In this document: one piece after another, positions 24,961 to 32,371 of the stretch
Numbering within the stretch: position 1 is the first letter of the stretch
Layout of the letters: each line of letters opens with the position of its first letter
NCBI GenBank assembly: GCA_963815965.1
Contig: CAWFIT010000001.1
Location: 496,001-560,000, forward strand
Reading direction: 5' to 3'
From: DASVFB01 sp963815965
GTDB taxonomy: Bacteria > Actinomycetota > Thermoleophilia > Gaiellales > Gaiellaceae
Length of the DNA: 64,000 nucleotides
Translations under genes and position numbers: made by a program
The notes under the pieces: generated by a model
The model's database searches: none
Seen by the model: the letters and a program-made list of their open reading frames with translations, nothing else
What the model was told of the DNA's origin: nothing

Positions 24961-25866
24961 TCACGCCATCAGCATCGACTGAACCGCCGCGCGGAGTTCG
25001 CGGACGGACACTGGGCCCTCGAACTTCGCCTTGATGCGCCCGTCGCGTCCGACGAGGAACGACCACGGCTCGCTCTGCAGCTTCCACTGCCGCATCCAGC
25101 GGTTGTAACCCTTTGCGGGATCGTTGCCCTGGAACACCTCGACGTGAATGAAGCGCACGCCGCTACCGGCGACCTGCTTGCGCACGTACGAGACGACATC
25201 GACGACCGGGCCGCAGGTCCTACTCGTGCAGAACTTCGGCGTTGCGAAGGTGACGACGAAGGGCTCGTGCGCGGCGAGCGCCTGTGCAACGGATGTCGTG
25301 TAGAGCTGTCGGTCCGGATGCTTGGCGGTCGTCAGCGGAGCGAGCCTGCCGCCTGTAGTGGCGAGGGTGGGCGTCCTCGAAGCGGGCGCCTTCGCGCCCA
25401 CGGCCGGCGAGTACGACCGAGAGCCGACTACGACATTGCCGATGCCGCTGAACCTCGATCCACGCGGTCGCGCCAGCACCCAGTAAGTGCCCGGAGTGGG
25501 CGCGCGGAGATCCGCGACGTAAATCGTCGACGCGCCGAGCGAGGTGTCGTCGAGCCCGGGGACGCCTACCCTTTCGAGCCGAGCGATCGTCCGCTGATAC
25601 GGCTTGTCCTTGAAGCCTCGAGCGATCCAGACGTCCGCCTTCGGCTTGGCAACCACCCGCCCGTCTTTCGCAACGACGAGGAAACTGAAGCGAACGGGGC
25701 CAGGCGCGAAGTCCGCGTCGCCCGGTGTGAGCGCCACGGTCCTCAGGCCCGGCCCCTGAGCAAGGGCTTCCAACGTGCCCGGCACGCCGGATGAGTGACT
25801 CGCGGCACCCGATCCGCAACCCGCAACAAAAAGGATTCCGGCGAACGCCAGGACGCGGGCACGCAC
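24961..25866 (-). CDS. Lipoprotein with C-terminal thioredoxin-like domain
   Basis: 301 residues. Lipobox VAGC with Cys17 marks it as lipid-anchored to the outside of the membrane. Residues about 30-150 form a beta-sandwich-like domain (FSFLVVAKDGRVVAKPKADVWIA) and the last 110 a thioredoxin-like fold (PFVVTFATPKFCTSRTCGPVVD, then EPWSFLVGRDGRIKAKFEG), with CTSRTC in place of CxxC. The spacing between the cysteines is four, so classical thioredoxin redox chemistry is uncertain; SCO1-like or TlpA-like roles are possible. Confidence 0.75.
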   Translation of the reverse strand: MRARVLAFAGILFVAGCGSGAASHSSGVPGTLEALAQGPGLRTVALTPGDADFAPGPVRFSFLVVAKDGRVVAKPKADVWIARGFKDKPYQRTIARLERVGVPGLDDTSLGASTIYVADLRAPTPGTYWVLARPRGSRFSGIGNVVVGSRSYSPAVGAKAPASRTPTLATTGGRLAPLTTAKHPDRQLYTTSVAQALAAHEPFVVTFATPKFCTSRTCGPVVDVVSYVRKQVAGSGVRFIHVEVFQGNDPAKGYNRWMRQWKLQSEPWSFLVGRDGRIKAKFEGPVSVRELRAAVQSMLMA

Positions 25867-25907
25867 AACTCCCGAGTCTAGCGTCGGCCTTCCGCAGCTA
25901 TCGAGGA

Positions 25908-26015
25908 TTAATTGCCGTCGAAGTAACCGAGCGGAGGCGAGCCGATCGCGAGGAGGAGCGCCTGGACGATAAGCAGCAGCATCACTGCCGCAAAAATGAC
26001 ACGAGCTTTGTTCAC
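25908..26015 (-). CDS. 35-residue secreted-peptide-like ORF after XRE-TPR regulator
   Basis: GTG start at 26015 preceded by the strong site GAGGAGGTGA on the minus strand (about 26018-26030), only 17 bases after the XRE-TPR stop; TAA at 25908-25910. The product is Lys/Arg at positions 3-5, a hydrophobic stretch of about 19 residues (6-24), then a polar end GSPPLGYFDGN. This is the layout of a signal peptide with a short mature tail, as in propeptides of RRNPP quorum-sensing systems, or simply a small membrane protein. Not in frame with any neighbour, and the ribosome site argues that it is translated. Confidence 0.6.
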   Translation of the reverse strand: MNKARVIFAAVMLLLIVQALLLAIGSPPLGYFDGN

Positions 26016-26032
26016 CGTTTCACCTCCTCTCG

Positions 26033-27370
26033 CTAGAACCGGAAGTCCTGCAGGGCTTCGGCAGCGCGCCGATACAACCGCGCGGCGCCAGTGTCGTCCC
26101 CCCGGCGTGCCGTGAGATCGCCCTTGGCAATCCACACAGCAGCACGATGGCTCGTGGACTCGAACCTCTCGAACGTGTTCTCTGCCTCGTCGAACGCCGC
26201 CGCCGCTTCATCGAGGCGGCCCTGCTCGAGCAGCGACCTGCCGAGCACGAGCTGGGCGTTGCCGATCTCGTCGAGCCGGTCCTCGCGGTTGCCGAGGAGC
26301 GAAAGCGCGTGACGCGCCTGCTCTTCGGCGATCTCCAGCTCACCCGTGCCGAGCCGAACCTGCGCGAGCGACGAGACGGCGGTCGCCGCTTCGTCGTCCC
26401 GCCCGAGATCGATCAAGACTTTGAATGCGTCCTTCAGGTACTGGACGGCTTCGTCGGGCTTGCCGAGCGTGTAGTTGAGGCCGCCGAGGTTGTTCAAAAG
26501 GCGCCCCACGTCAGCCCGGTCCTCGACCTCCTCGTAGAGCCCGCGCGCGCGCTCCGCATAGTTGCGCGCCGTGATCCAGTGGCCTTCGCGCTCGGCGATC
26601 AGCGACGCCTGGAAGTACACATGCGCGGTCATGCGCCGGTCATCGAGGCCTTCAGCGAGCTCGAGTGCGCGTTCGACGTCCTCGCGCGCAGCTTCGTAGT
26701 CGCGCTGGCGGCGCCGGCAGCGCGAGCGCCAGTTGAGGATCTCCGATCGAAGCAAATCGCACGGAAGGCCGGAGCGCTCGGCGAGCTTGAGTGCCTCGTC
26801 GAATAGCGCCACCGCCGTGGCGACACTGGAAAGCTTGTAGCGACAGACGCCGAGGCGGAAGAGGATGTCCGCGCGATCGACGTCGGAAAAGTTCTGGCCC
26901 TCGGCGAGGGAGCCGGCTCGTGCGAGCAGCTCGATTGCCTCGCGGACGTCGCCGATGTCCTGGCGAGCCCACGCCTCGACCGTGAGAAGGCGAACCTCGA
27001 GCTCAGGCGACGCTGTCACGAGGACGGCGGTCTTCACGTCCTCGATCTGCTCGATCGCGTCTGCGCACTTGTTCGCCTGGGTCAGGGCCTCTGCGCGTGC
27101 GAGGAAGGTCTCGATCCTGCTCCGCTCGTCGGTCGAGACGCCGTTCTGTAGAAAGTCGGCATCGACGTTGAGCTGCTGTGCCAGCCACTCGATCGTCTCG
27201 CGCGTCGGCCTCGTCTTGCCGCGCTCGATCTGACTCACGTATTCCTTGCTGAAGCGCGTTCCCGCGAGATCTGTCTGCGTCAGTCCTGCGGCGACGCGGA
27301 GTTGGCGGACGCGGTCGCCCAGCCGGGTGACCGACAGGTTCTTTTGTGTGTGTGCGCGGGTGTGGGGCAT
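26033..27370 (-). CDS. XRE-family regulator with C-terminal TPR array
   Basis: 445 residues. An N-terminal XRE helix-turn-helix (LGDRVRQLRVAAGLTQTDLAGTRFSKEYVSQIERGKTRP split as usual; residues 16-70) is followed by about ten helix-turn-helix repeats of TPR type up to the C-terminus (e.g. ADILFRLGVCRYKLSSVATA, RLLNNLGGLNYTLGKPDEAV, RAAVWIAKGDLTARRGDDTG). This HTH-TPR architecture is shared with RRNPP peptide sensors (PlcR, NprR, Rgg) and with other actinobacterial regulators. ATG 27370 is preferred to the GTG at 27403. A 35-codon peptide gene follows on the same strand. Confidence 0.85.
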   Translation of the reverse strand: MPHTRAHTQKNLSVTRLGDRVRQLRVAAGLTQTDLAGTRFSKEYVSQIERGKTRPTRETIEWLAQQLNVDADFLQNGVSTDERSRIETFLARAEALTQANKCADAIEQIEDVKTAVLVTASPELEVRLLTVEAWARQDIGDVREAIELLARAGSLAEGQNFSDVDRADILFRLGVCRYKLSSVATAVALFDEALKLAERSGLPCDLLRSEILNWRSRCRRRQRDYEAAREDVERALELAEGLDDRRMTAHVYFQASLIAEREGHWITARNYAERARGLYEEVEDRADVGRLLNNLGGLNYTLGKPDEAVQYLKDAFKVLIDLGRDDEAATAVSSLAQVRLGTGELEIAEEQARHALSLLGNREDRLDEIGNAQLVLGRSLLEQGRLDEAAAAFDEAENTFERFESTSHRAAVWIAKGDLTARRGDDTGAARLYRRAAEALQDFRF

Positions 27371-27504
27371 GAGTCGGCCTGCGAAGTCAACCTCATTCCG
27401 CACCTAAGTGCAAATTCACGACTTGCGGAATCCCTCAAAAGGGGCATGGTTGCGAGAAAAACTGGTGAAGCAATCGATATGCCCAAATCACTTGACCGAG
27501 TTAC
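27371..27504. other. Divergent leader between XRE-TPR gene and ncRNA promoter
   Basis: 134 bases upstream of the XRE-TPR start with no ORF. It contains GCACTTAGGTGC-type dyad (about 27402-27413) and an AT-rich tract (GAGAAAAACTGGTGAAGCAATCGATAT), but I cannot fix a promoter for the minus strand. With the plus promoter at 27505 it forms a divergent control region. Confidence 0.4.
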
Positions 27505-27533
27505 TTGACAAGGCCCCCCAACGGCCCTAAAGT
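27505..27533 (+). promoter_or_regulatory. Sigma-70-type promoter TTGACA-17-TAAAGT
   Basis: TTGACA at 27505-27510, spacer of 17 bases, TAAAGT at 27528-27533, matching the -35 consensus fully and the TANNNT -10. No protein gene follows; transcription would start near 27538-27541, at the base of a long helix in the ncRNA candidate. Confidence 0.65.
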
Positions 27534-27537
27534 CAGA

Positions 27538-27740
27538 GACGCTTGCGAGGAGGGCCGAGACGCCAAGCCCGGAACTTGCAAGAGGTCGCGCCGGGACGGG
27601 CGAGGAACGAGACGTGATCGAGCCGCAGGGTCACGGTTCGCAAGTCGTCCCAGTGAGGCTAGTAGGGATCGAGCCGGGGCCGCAGCCGGCTCTCCCGAAA
27701 ACGAAATGGGCCCGGAGCCGCAGCCGGGCCCATTTCATTG
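27538..27740 (+). ncRNA. Candidate structured non-coding RNA, no family recognised
   Basis: About 200 bases between a promoter and a terminator, without a credible ORF. GACG-CTTGCGA (27538-27548) pairs with TCGCAAG-T-CGTC (27638-27649), 11 bp with one bulged base, closing a domain that contains stems 27568-27572/27591-27595 and 27613-27617/27631-27635. A 7-bp hairpin at 27671-27692 and the terminator hairpin at 27703-27736 follow. The architecture is that of a stand-alone small RNA, such as a 6S-like or signalling RNA, or a riboswitch without downstream gene. Read against the regulator that it diverges from. Confidence 0.55.
27703..27736. terminator. 13-bp perfect hairpin, ncRNA terminator
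   Basis: GAAATGGGCCCGG (27703-27715) and CCGGGCCCATTTC (27724-27736) with an 8-base loop, then ATTTCATTG on the plus strand and TTTCGTTTTCGG on the minus strand. It can terminate the ncRNA and transcripts from the cyclase gene on the other strand. Confidence 0.6.
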
Positions 27741-27771
27741 CGTGGGGCGGAACCTCTGGTTCCGCCCCACG
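27741..27771. repeat. 14-bp perfect hairpin next to the terminator
   Basis: CGTGGGGCGGAACC (27741-27754) and GGTTCCGCCCCACG (27758-27771) with a 3-base loop, starting five bases after the previous hairpin. Loop TCT. Probably part of the same bidirectional terminator or of a hairpin-rich intergenic element. Confidence 0.6.
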
Positions 27772-27772
27772 T

Positions 27773-27855
27773 GACCCCCTTCGACCGCTTCGCTTTTCTC
27801 TCGGGGGTCGCGACGCGGGAGCGCTGTTGCGCTACGGCGAGATTGCGATCTCGCC
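27773..27855. repeat. Further hairpins between ncRNA and cyclase
   Basis: GACCCCC (27773-27779) pairs with GGGGGTC (27803-27809), and GGCGAGAT (27836-27843) with ATCTCGCC (27848-27855). With the two hairpins upstream this makes four or more perfect stems in about 150 bases, and none encodes a protein. A G/C-rich short-repeat element is one explanation. Confidence 0.5.
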
Positions 27856-27927
27856 TTCGCGCGCGGTTCGCGCCGTTGCCTTGGTGTGTGTGGCCGCGTT
27901 GCGCCCTCGACGGTGTTAGTTCTCTCG

Positions 27928-28765
27928 CTAATCATCCGTGGTTTGCTGAGTGGTTGTCTCCCCAGTCGAGGGGACGACAAGCTCGTAGGCGCGCACCATG
28001 CGCTGGGTGCGTCTTGTTTGCTGCTCGCCAAGATCGCGCAGCAACAGCTCGCCAAGTTCCTGACCCTCGAGCAGAGCTGCCGTCGCGTGTGACAAGAAGA
28101 TCTGCCCGCCCTCAGCGGTGTCGCACAGTTCAGCGCAGCGGATCACCGCCGGGCCGGCCCAGCCGACCCCGGCTTCTGCAGAATGCAGCCCCACGCTGAT
28201 CGCCGGTCTTAGCCCGTGCGGCCATTCGTGCGCTGCGACTGCTCGCTGAGCGGCAACTGCGGCAAGGGCAGCTTGTTTCGCGCTTGCGAAAGCCGCGACG
28301 GCCGAGTCCGCTGCCACGTCCACGTCGCGTCCGCCCGTTGTCGTCGACAATTCCGGCCGTCGAGCGGGAGAGCAGCACCTGGCCACCGTGCGCGATCGTG
28401 CATATGCGGGCCGCGCGGTGCACGGCGACGCCCGTGTAGCCGTGTTCGGCGGGGTAGGGCTCGCCCGTATGGAGACCCATTCGGACGGCGAGCGGAGCGT
28501 CCGCCGGCCAACGATGGTCCGCCAGCGCACGCTGAGCCGCGACTGCAGCCTCGACCGCCTCGCGCGCATGGTCGAACGCGATAAAGAAGGCATCACCTTG
28601 CGTGTCGACCTCGATGCCGCCGTGCTCGGCGAACGAGGCGCGGAGGAGGTCACGATGCTGCGCGAGCACCGCGCCGTATTGCTCCTGCAGCCTTTTAACT
28701 AGCTCCGTCGACCGGTCGACGTCGGTGAAGAGAAACGTGACGGTTCCGCGGGGGAACTCGACCAT
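27928..28765 (-). CDS. Class III nucleotide cyclase, tandem-domain, one frameshift
   Basis: The N-terminal part (from ATG 28765) is a clear cyclase homology domain: FLFTDVDRST and DTQGDAFF place the two metal aspartates, and RMGLHTGEP follows. After STAGIVDD the frame changes (about 28340) and continues as a second, weaker cyclase-like half (AVAAQRAVAAHEWPHGLRPAISVGLHSAEAG, GGQIFLSHATAALLEG) to TAG at 27928. The order suggests either a tandem pair with a degenerate second copy, or a single domain duplicated and eroded. The second half lacks both metal aspartates. Substrate cAMP or cGMP cannot be told. Confidence 0.7.
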
Positions 28766-28847
28766 TCCGTTCCTATCCTCCCACGTACCGCCCGGTCAGA
28801 CGCCGCTCCGTGCGCCGGCGTCCGCGAATGGTCCCTGAGACGCCGGC

Positions 28848-29068
28848 TCAGCCGCGTTGCTCGAGGTCGCTTGGGAGAAGCGAGTAGGCAACGTTGTCGA
28901 CGTGGCGCCCGTCGATCTCGGTGTTACGTGGGGGTCATGGAGACCGCGCTCGATCGCCGAGAGGTCTCTCTCGTCGGGCGGTCGCAGAGTGACGACGCCG
29001 TCGCCAAGCGGTGGGTCGGGACTCGCGAGCACGGCGGCGAGGAAGCCAGCGGGTCGGCGCTCCACCAC
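28848..29068 (-). pseudogene. GNAT acetyltransferase with internal deletion
   Basis: N-terminal LGDGVVTLRPPDERDLSAIERG ending at HDPHVT (about 28930) is a GNAT start. Within three bases, a shifted frame carries the usual GNAT C-terminus, EIDGRHVDNVAYSLLPSDLEQRG, with TGA at 28848-28850. The central 100-plus residues including the acetyl-CoA loop are missing. A deletion joining the two ends in a new frame is the simplest reading. The neighbour at 29129 is an intact GNAT of another type. Confidence 0.7.
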
Positions 29069-29128
29069 GCAGAGCGCCCACCAGGTACAGAAACCTCATG
29101 CGCGCGCGGGCAGTGCGAGGATTTGCGG

Positions 29129-29605
29129 GTGGCTGAGCCACGATTCCAGATCCGTCCTGCGTGCGACGAGGACAGGGTGCCGATGGCGGTCGTGTTCGCG
29201 GCGGTCGCGGAGGAGCGCGACGGAATCGGCACCGAGCCGCCCGTCGATGTCGAGGCGCGCGCGGCGAGCTGGACTCTGGACGGGACGTTCGTGGCCGACG
29301 CCGACTCGGGGATCCTCGGGTCGATGCATGTCGACGTGAGTCGGCACGGATACGGCGAGGTCAACATGCTGGTCGCTCGCGAGTGGCGCGGGCGCGGTGT
29401 CGGCTCCGCGCTTTTGGCGGCGGCGATCGATTGGGCGCGTGGACGTGGGCTGCACAAGCTGAGCCTGAGCGTCTGGCCGCACAACGCCGCGGCGATCGCG
29501 CTCTATCGCAAGTACGGCTTCGTCGAGGAGGGACGCCGCGTCAAGCAGATGCGGCGTCAGAGCGGCGAGCTATGGGACGTCGTCGACATGGGGTTGTTGC
29601 TCTGA
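29129..29605 (+). CDS. GNAT family N-acetyltransferase
   Basis: 158 residues. FQIRPACDEDRVPMAVVFAAV begins the fold, and VAREWRGRGVGSALLAAAIDWAR holds the acetyl-CoA motif R-G-x-G-x-G/A; LHKLSLSVWPHNAAAIALYRKYGFVEEGR is the B-motif. The GTG at 29129 was chosen because a later ATG would cut the first strand. The acceptor is not predictable. The gene lies beside a deleted GNAT and ends 102 bases before a convergent gene across a cruciform. Confidence 0.88.
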   Translation: MAEPRFQIRPACDEDRVPMAVVFAAVAEERDGIGTEPPVDVEARAASWTLDGTFVADADSGILGSMHVDVSRHGYGEVNMLVAREWRGRGVGSALLAAAIDWARGRGLHKLSLSVWPHNAAAIALYRKYGFVEEGRRVKQMRRQSGELWDVVDMGLLL

Positions 29606-29642
29606 CCTGGTGATCGATCGACCCGCTGTGCACCGCGGCGCG

Positions 29643-29691
29643 GCAGTCGGAAACCGCGGACACGTCGACGTGTCACATCGGTTTCCGCTGC
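29643..29691. terminator. Cruciform between convergent genes
   Basis: GCAG-T-CGGAAACC (29643-29655) pairs with GGTTTCCG-CTGC (29680-29691), 12 bp with one bulge. The 24-base loop contains the perfect 14-bp palindrome ACACGTCGACGTGT (29660-29673). It lies midway between two converging genes, consistent with a bidirectional terminator or a protein-binding dyad. Confidence 0.55.
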
Positions 29692-29707
29692 GTCGTCCGC
29701 GCCTGAC

Positions 29708-30247
29708 TCACCGCAGCACGAGGTTCCCGTTCGCGTCCAGCTGGCCACCGGCGCCGGTCAGCGGCCGCTCGACGAAAGTCGTCTTGCGGTCGAGGCCGAA
29801 CCGCTTGTTCCAGGCGGCCGGGTTACGAAGGCCCGTAATGACAGTGCCGTCGAGCTGGCGTGCGAGGGGCGCGCCGAGCGGGTGTGTCGAGTCCGGCCTC
29901 AGGTAATCGGCCAACGCCGACTTCTTCACCGGATCGAGCTTGCCATCGGCCTTGATCGAATAGCCGGCGTCCACGAGCTGCTTGTCGATGCCCACGAGCT
30001 GCTTGTCGACGTCGGTCGTCACGAGAGGCTGGAGCCACGGCAACGAGATCGGCGGCCACAAGGGCACGGCACTCCCCGCGACCATGGCAGGCGAGTTGGA
30101 CTCGGCCGCTCGGTCGAGAGCCAGCCAGGTTCCGAGCGAGGCCAACCCGAGCGCAAGGACGACGCCGCTGACTGCGATCGACGCGCGCCGAGTGCGCCGT
30201 TGCGTGGGGGAGAGTACGCGTGAAATCGGGATGGTCGTGGTGGTCAT
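29708..30247 (-). CDS. Membrane-anchored protein, peptidoglycan-binding-like segment
   Basis: 179 residues. A basic cytoplasmic N-terminus (about 1-25) precedes one helix (ASIAVSGVVLALGLASLGTWLAL, about 22-44), and the rest is outside. A DKQLVDAGYSIKADGKLDPVKKSALADYL segment recalls the L..GY...DG..G..T..A peptidoglycan-binding (PGB_1) pattern, though the second half is degenerate. The end (TTFVERPLTGAGGQLDANGNLVLR) is unrecognised. ATG 30247 with CTCC..TTG-type upstream; function unknown. Confidence 0.6.
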   Translation of the reverse strand: MTTTTIPISRVLSPTQRRTRRASIAVSGVVLALGLASLGTWLALDRAAESNSPAMVAGSAVPLWPPISLPWLQPLVTTDVDKQLVGIDKQLVDAGYSIKADGKLDPVKKSALADYLRPDSTHPLGAPLARQLDGTVITGLRNPAAWNKRFGLDRKTTFVERPLTGAGGQLDANGNLVLR

Positions 30248-30463
30248 CTCAACTGCCCTCCTGGGTTGTTGTTCGTCTGAATGGCTCAGCGTTGGCGACC
30301 GCCCTAAGCAGCCGCTTATCGGCGCCTAAAGGAGCGTTGAACCGGCCGCTAGCTAGTCGACGTCGCGCGTGCAGCCGCCACCCCAAGCGCGGTCTCGTAC
30401 TCGTTGACCGTGATCCGAACGACGCCGGCTTCGAACTCGGCCTTTCGGAGCGTACGCTGACGC
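30248..30463. other. 216-bp divergent intergenic region
   Basis: No confident ORF. On the minus strand there is a short open frame ending at 30354 (FEAGVVRITVNEYETALGV) that could be the tail of a decayed gene, but no start or family is seen. The minus promoter of the 29708-30247 gene and the plus promoter of the kinase-like gene must lie here. Confidence 0.4.
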
Positions 30464-30958
30464 ATGCGGAAGGTTCTCGTGACGGGGATGTCGGGCACCG
30501 GCAAGTCGACTGCTCTCGACGAGTTGCGCAGGCGCGGATTCGACGTCGTCGATACGGATGAGCCGGGCTGGACGAACTGGTGCGACGAGGACGGTGGGTA
30601 CGTGTGGCGCGAGAATCACGTCGCGGAACTTCTTGCTCGCGCTCACGAGACGACGCTCTTTGTCTCCGGCACTGTCTCGAACCAGCGACGGTTCTACTCC
30701 CAGTTCGATGCCGTCGTGCTCCTGTCCGCTCCCGCCGAGCTGCTGCTCCGCCGGATCGAGAGCAGGATCACGAACGCCTATGGAAAGGCGGCCGACGAGC
30801 GCGACCTAGTCCTCCGCCACCTCGCCGAGGTGGAACCGTTGCTGCGGGCTACCTGCACGCACGAGATCGACGCGACGCAGCCGGTCGAAGATGTGGTTGC
30901 GGAACTAGTGGCGATCGGCGGAGGCGGCAATGTCCCGCGACCGCCGGCTGTCGGCTGA
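30464..30958 (+). CDS. P-loop ATPase/kinase-like protein
   Basis: 164 residues beginning with KVLVTGMSGTGKST, a Walker A loop (GMSGTGKST, residues 8-16). The DTDEPGW after the second strand may be the Walker B equivalent or the acceptor site, and VVLLSAPAELLLRRIESR with a lid-like arginine pattern follows. It fits AAA_18/AAA_33 small kinases resembling shikimate or adenylate kinases, with no acceptor specificity visible. ATG 30464, 216 bases from a divergent gene. Confidence 0.82.
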   Translation: MRKVLVTGMSGTGKSTALDELRRRGFDVVDTDEPGWTNWCDEDGGYVWRENHVAELLARAHETTLFVSGTVSNQRRFYSQFDAVVLLSAPAELLLRRIESRITNAYGKAADERDLVLRHLAEVEPLLRATCTHEIDATQPVEDVVAELVAIGGGGNVPRPPAVG

Positions 30959-31032
30959 CTCAGCTCTCGGAGACTGCACCCGATCGAGACCAGCAAGCCT
31001 CGCGGAAGTTTCTGTCGTCGAGACCTACGCGC

Positions 31033-31671
31033 TCAGCGAAGAGCCTCCTCGAACCGCGGGTCGTCGCGAACGGCGGCGAAGTCGTCGTCCCGGCGCGCGT
31101 CCTCGCGGAACCGCGGGAGCAGCTCGACTGACCGTCGGAGGTGGGCGAACGTGTCGTCGCCGGTGTCGCCCGCAAGCGTTGCGAAGCACGCGTAGTTGTA
31201 ATGCAAGCCCGCGTGGTCCGGCATGTGCTCGAGGGCAGCGCGGACCGCCTCGAGCGCGTCGGCGTATCGCTGTTCGCCGTAGGCCGCCATGGACTCTCTG
31301 TGGAACGGCCACGCCTCACCCCAGTCGACCCCCTGGTACGCCTCGCCGGGTGTGGCGCCGACAGCGAGGATGGTTCCGTCCCCGGTCGCCTTCCGCCGCG
31401 ACTCCGGCCCGACGAACACGAGTGTTCCCGGCGGCGCGTCGACCACCTCGCCGTCGACCTCGAAGGTCGCCTTCCCGTCGAGCACGATGTACAGCTCCTC
31501 CTGGCGCGACCCTGCCTCGTCGTGCTCATTGATCAGCGTGCCGTCCTCGCCGGACGTGTATGCGTTGATTCCGAATGCGTGGATCCCGAGGTGCTCGCGC
31601 ACCGGAATATCTCTACCGCGCCGCTCGATGTCGTCGAGGTGCGCGACCTGCCACGTCGGGTTGTCGTTCAT
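31033..31671 (-). CDS. Cupin protein with TPR-like C-terminal half
   Basis: 212 residues. Residues about 10-115 are a cupin (EELYIVLDGKATFEVDGEVVDAPPGTLVFVGPESRRKATG), metal site with fewer histidines than usual. The second half (YGEQRYADALEAVRAALEHMPDHAGLHYNYACFATLAG) is a pair of TPR-like helices. A fusion of a ligand-binding cupin to helical repeats is common in actinobacteria but unassigned. ATG 31671; the promoter must lie in the 109 bases before the divergent GNAT. Confidence 0.78.
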   Translation of the reverse strand: MNDNPTWQVAHLDDIERRGRDIPVREHLGIHAFGINAYTSGEDGTLINEHDEAGSRQEELYIVLDGKATFEVDGEVVDAPPGTLVFVGPESRRKATGDGTILAVGATPGEAYQGVDWGEAWPFHRESMAAYGEQRYADALEAVRAALEHMPDHAGLHYNYACFATLAGDTGDDTFAHLRRSVELLPRFREDARRDDDFAAVRDDPRFEEALR

Positions 31672-31780
31672 CCGGGTTCACCTCCGAGTTGCGCGGGTCG
31701 TTGGGAATCGTCGATCGTAACCGCCGTCAACCGACTCGCCTGATCTGGCGACAGTCCTCTCCGGTGCATTAATTAGATCT

Positions 31781-32347
31781 GTGCCCCAGCAGACCCTGCA
31801 CACCGCGCGGCTCATGCTGGTGCCGCTCGCCGACGAGCACCTCGAGTGGGAGGTCGAGCTCGACTCGGATCCCGAGGTGATGCGCTACCTCAGCGGTCGG
31901 CCAAGCTCACGCGAGGACGTCGAGGCCAGCCACGCGCGGCGGATGACAGTCGCGCAGAAGGTGGATGGACTCGGCTTCTGGATTGGGCTCGTCGACCACG
32001 AGTTCGTCGGCTGGTGGACGCTTCAGCCGGCCCACGGACCCGACCAGCCAAATGACCTGGGCGTGGCCGACCTGGGCTACCGACTGCTTCAGCGTCAGTG
32101 GCGCAAGGGACTCGCCTCGGCGGGGGCGCGGGAGCTGGTGCGCTATGGCTTCGATGACGTCGGGCTCGAGAGGATCATCGCCCAGACCCTCAGCGTCAAC
32201 GCGGGCTCGCGGGCCGTGATGGAGCGGATCGGCCTCACCTACGTGCGGACATTCCCCACCTCCATGACCATGCCCGTGGAGGGCGTCCAGGAGGGCGAGG
32301 TGGAGTACGAGATGACGCGCGAGCAGTGGGAGCGCCGTGCGACGTAA
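31781..32347 (+). CDS. RimJ/RimL-type GNAT acetyltransferase
   Basis: 188 residues. LHTARLMLVPLADEHLEWEVEL is typical of the acetyltransf_3 subfamily, RLLQRQWRKGLASAGARELVRYGFDDVGLERIIAQTLSVNAGSRAVMERIG contains the acetyl-CoA and B motifs. The GTG at 31781 directly follows an AT-rich TTAATTAGATCT, suggesting a leaderless transcript. Substrate unknown; N-terminal amine of a ribosomal protein or an antibiotic are possible. Confidence 0.88.
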   Translation: MPQQTLHTARLMLVPLADEHLEWEVELDSDPEVMRYLSGRPSSREDVEASHARRMTVAQKVDGLGFWIGLVDHEFVGWWTLQPAHGPDQPNDLGVADLGYRLLQRQWRKGLASAGARELVRYGFDDVGLERIIAQTLSVNAGSRAVMERIGLTYVRTFPTSMTMPVEGVQEGEVEYEMTREQWERRAT

Positions 32348-32371
32348 CGATTGGTGCGTAGGCTCTAAGCG

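Noticed and set aside
27925..28765. A separate small cyclase gene downstream of a first
   Set aside because: The two halves follow in register apart from a single shift, with no start codon or ribosome site for the second half; described as one frameshifted gene.
30353..30646. 97-codon minus ORF
   Set aside because: It is antisense to the kinase-like gene at 30464 and its arginine-rich sequence is a shadow.
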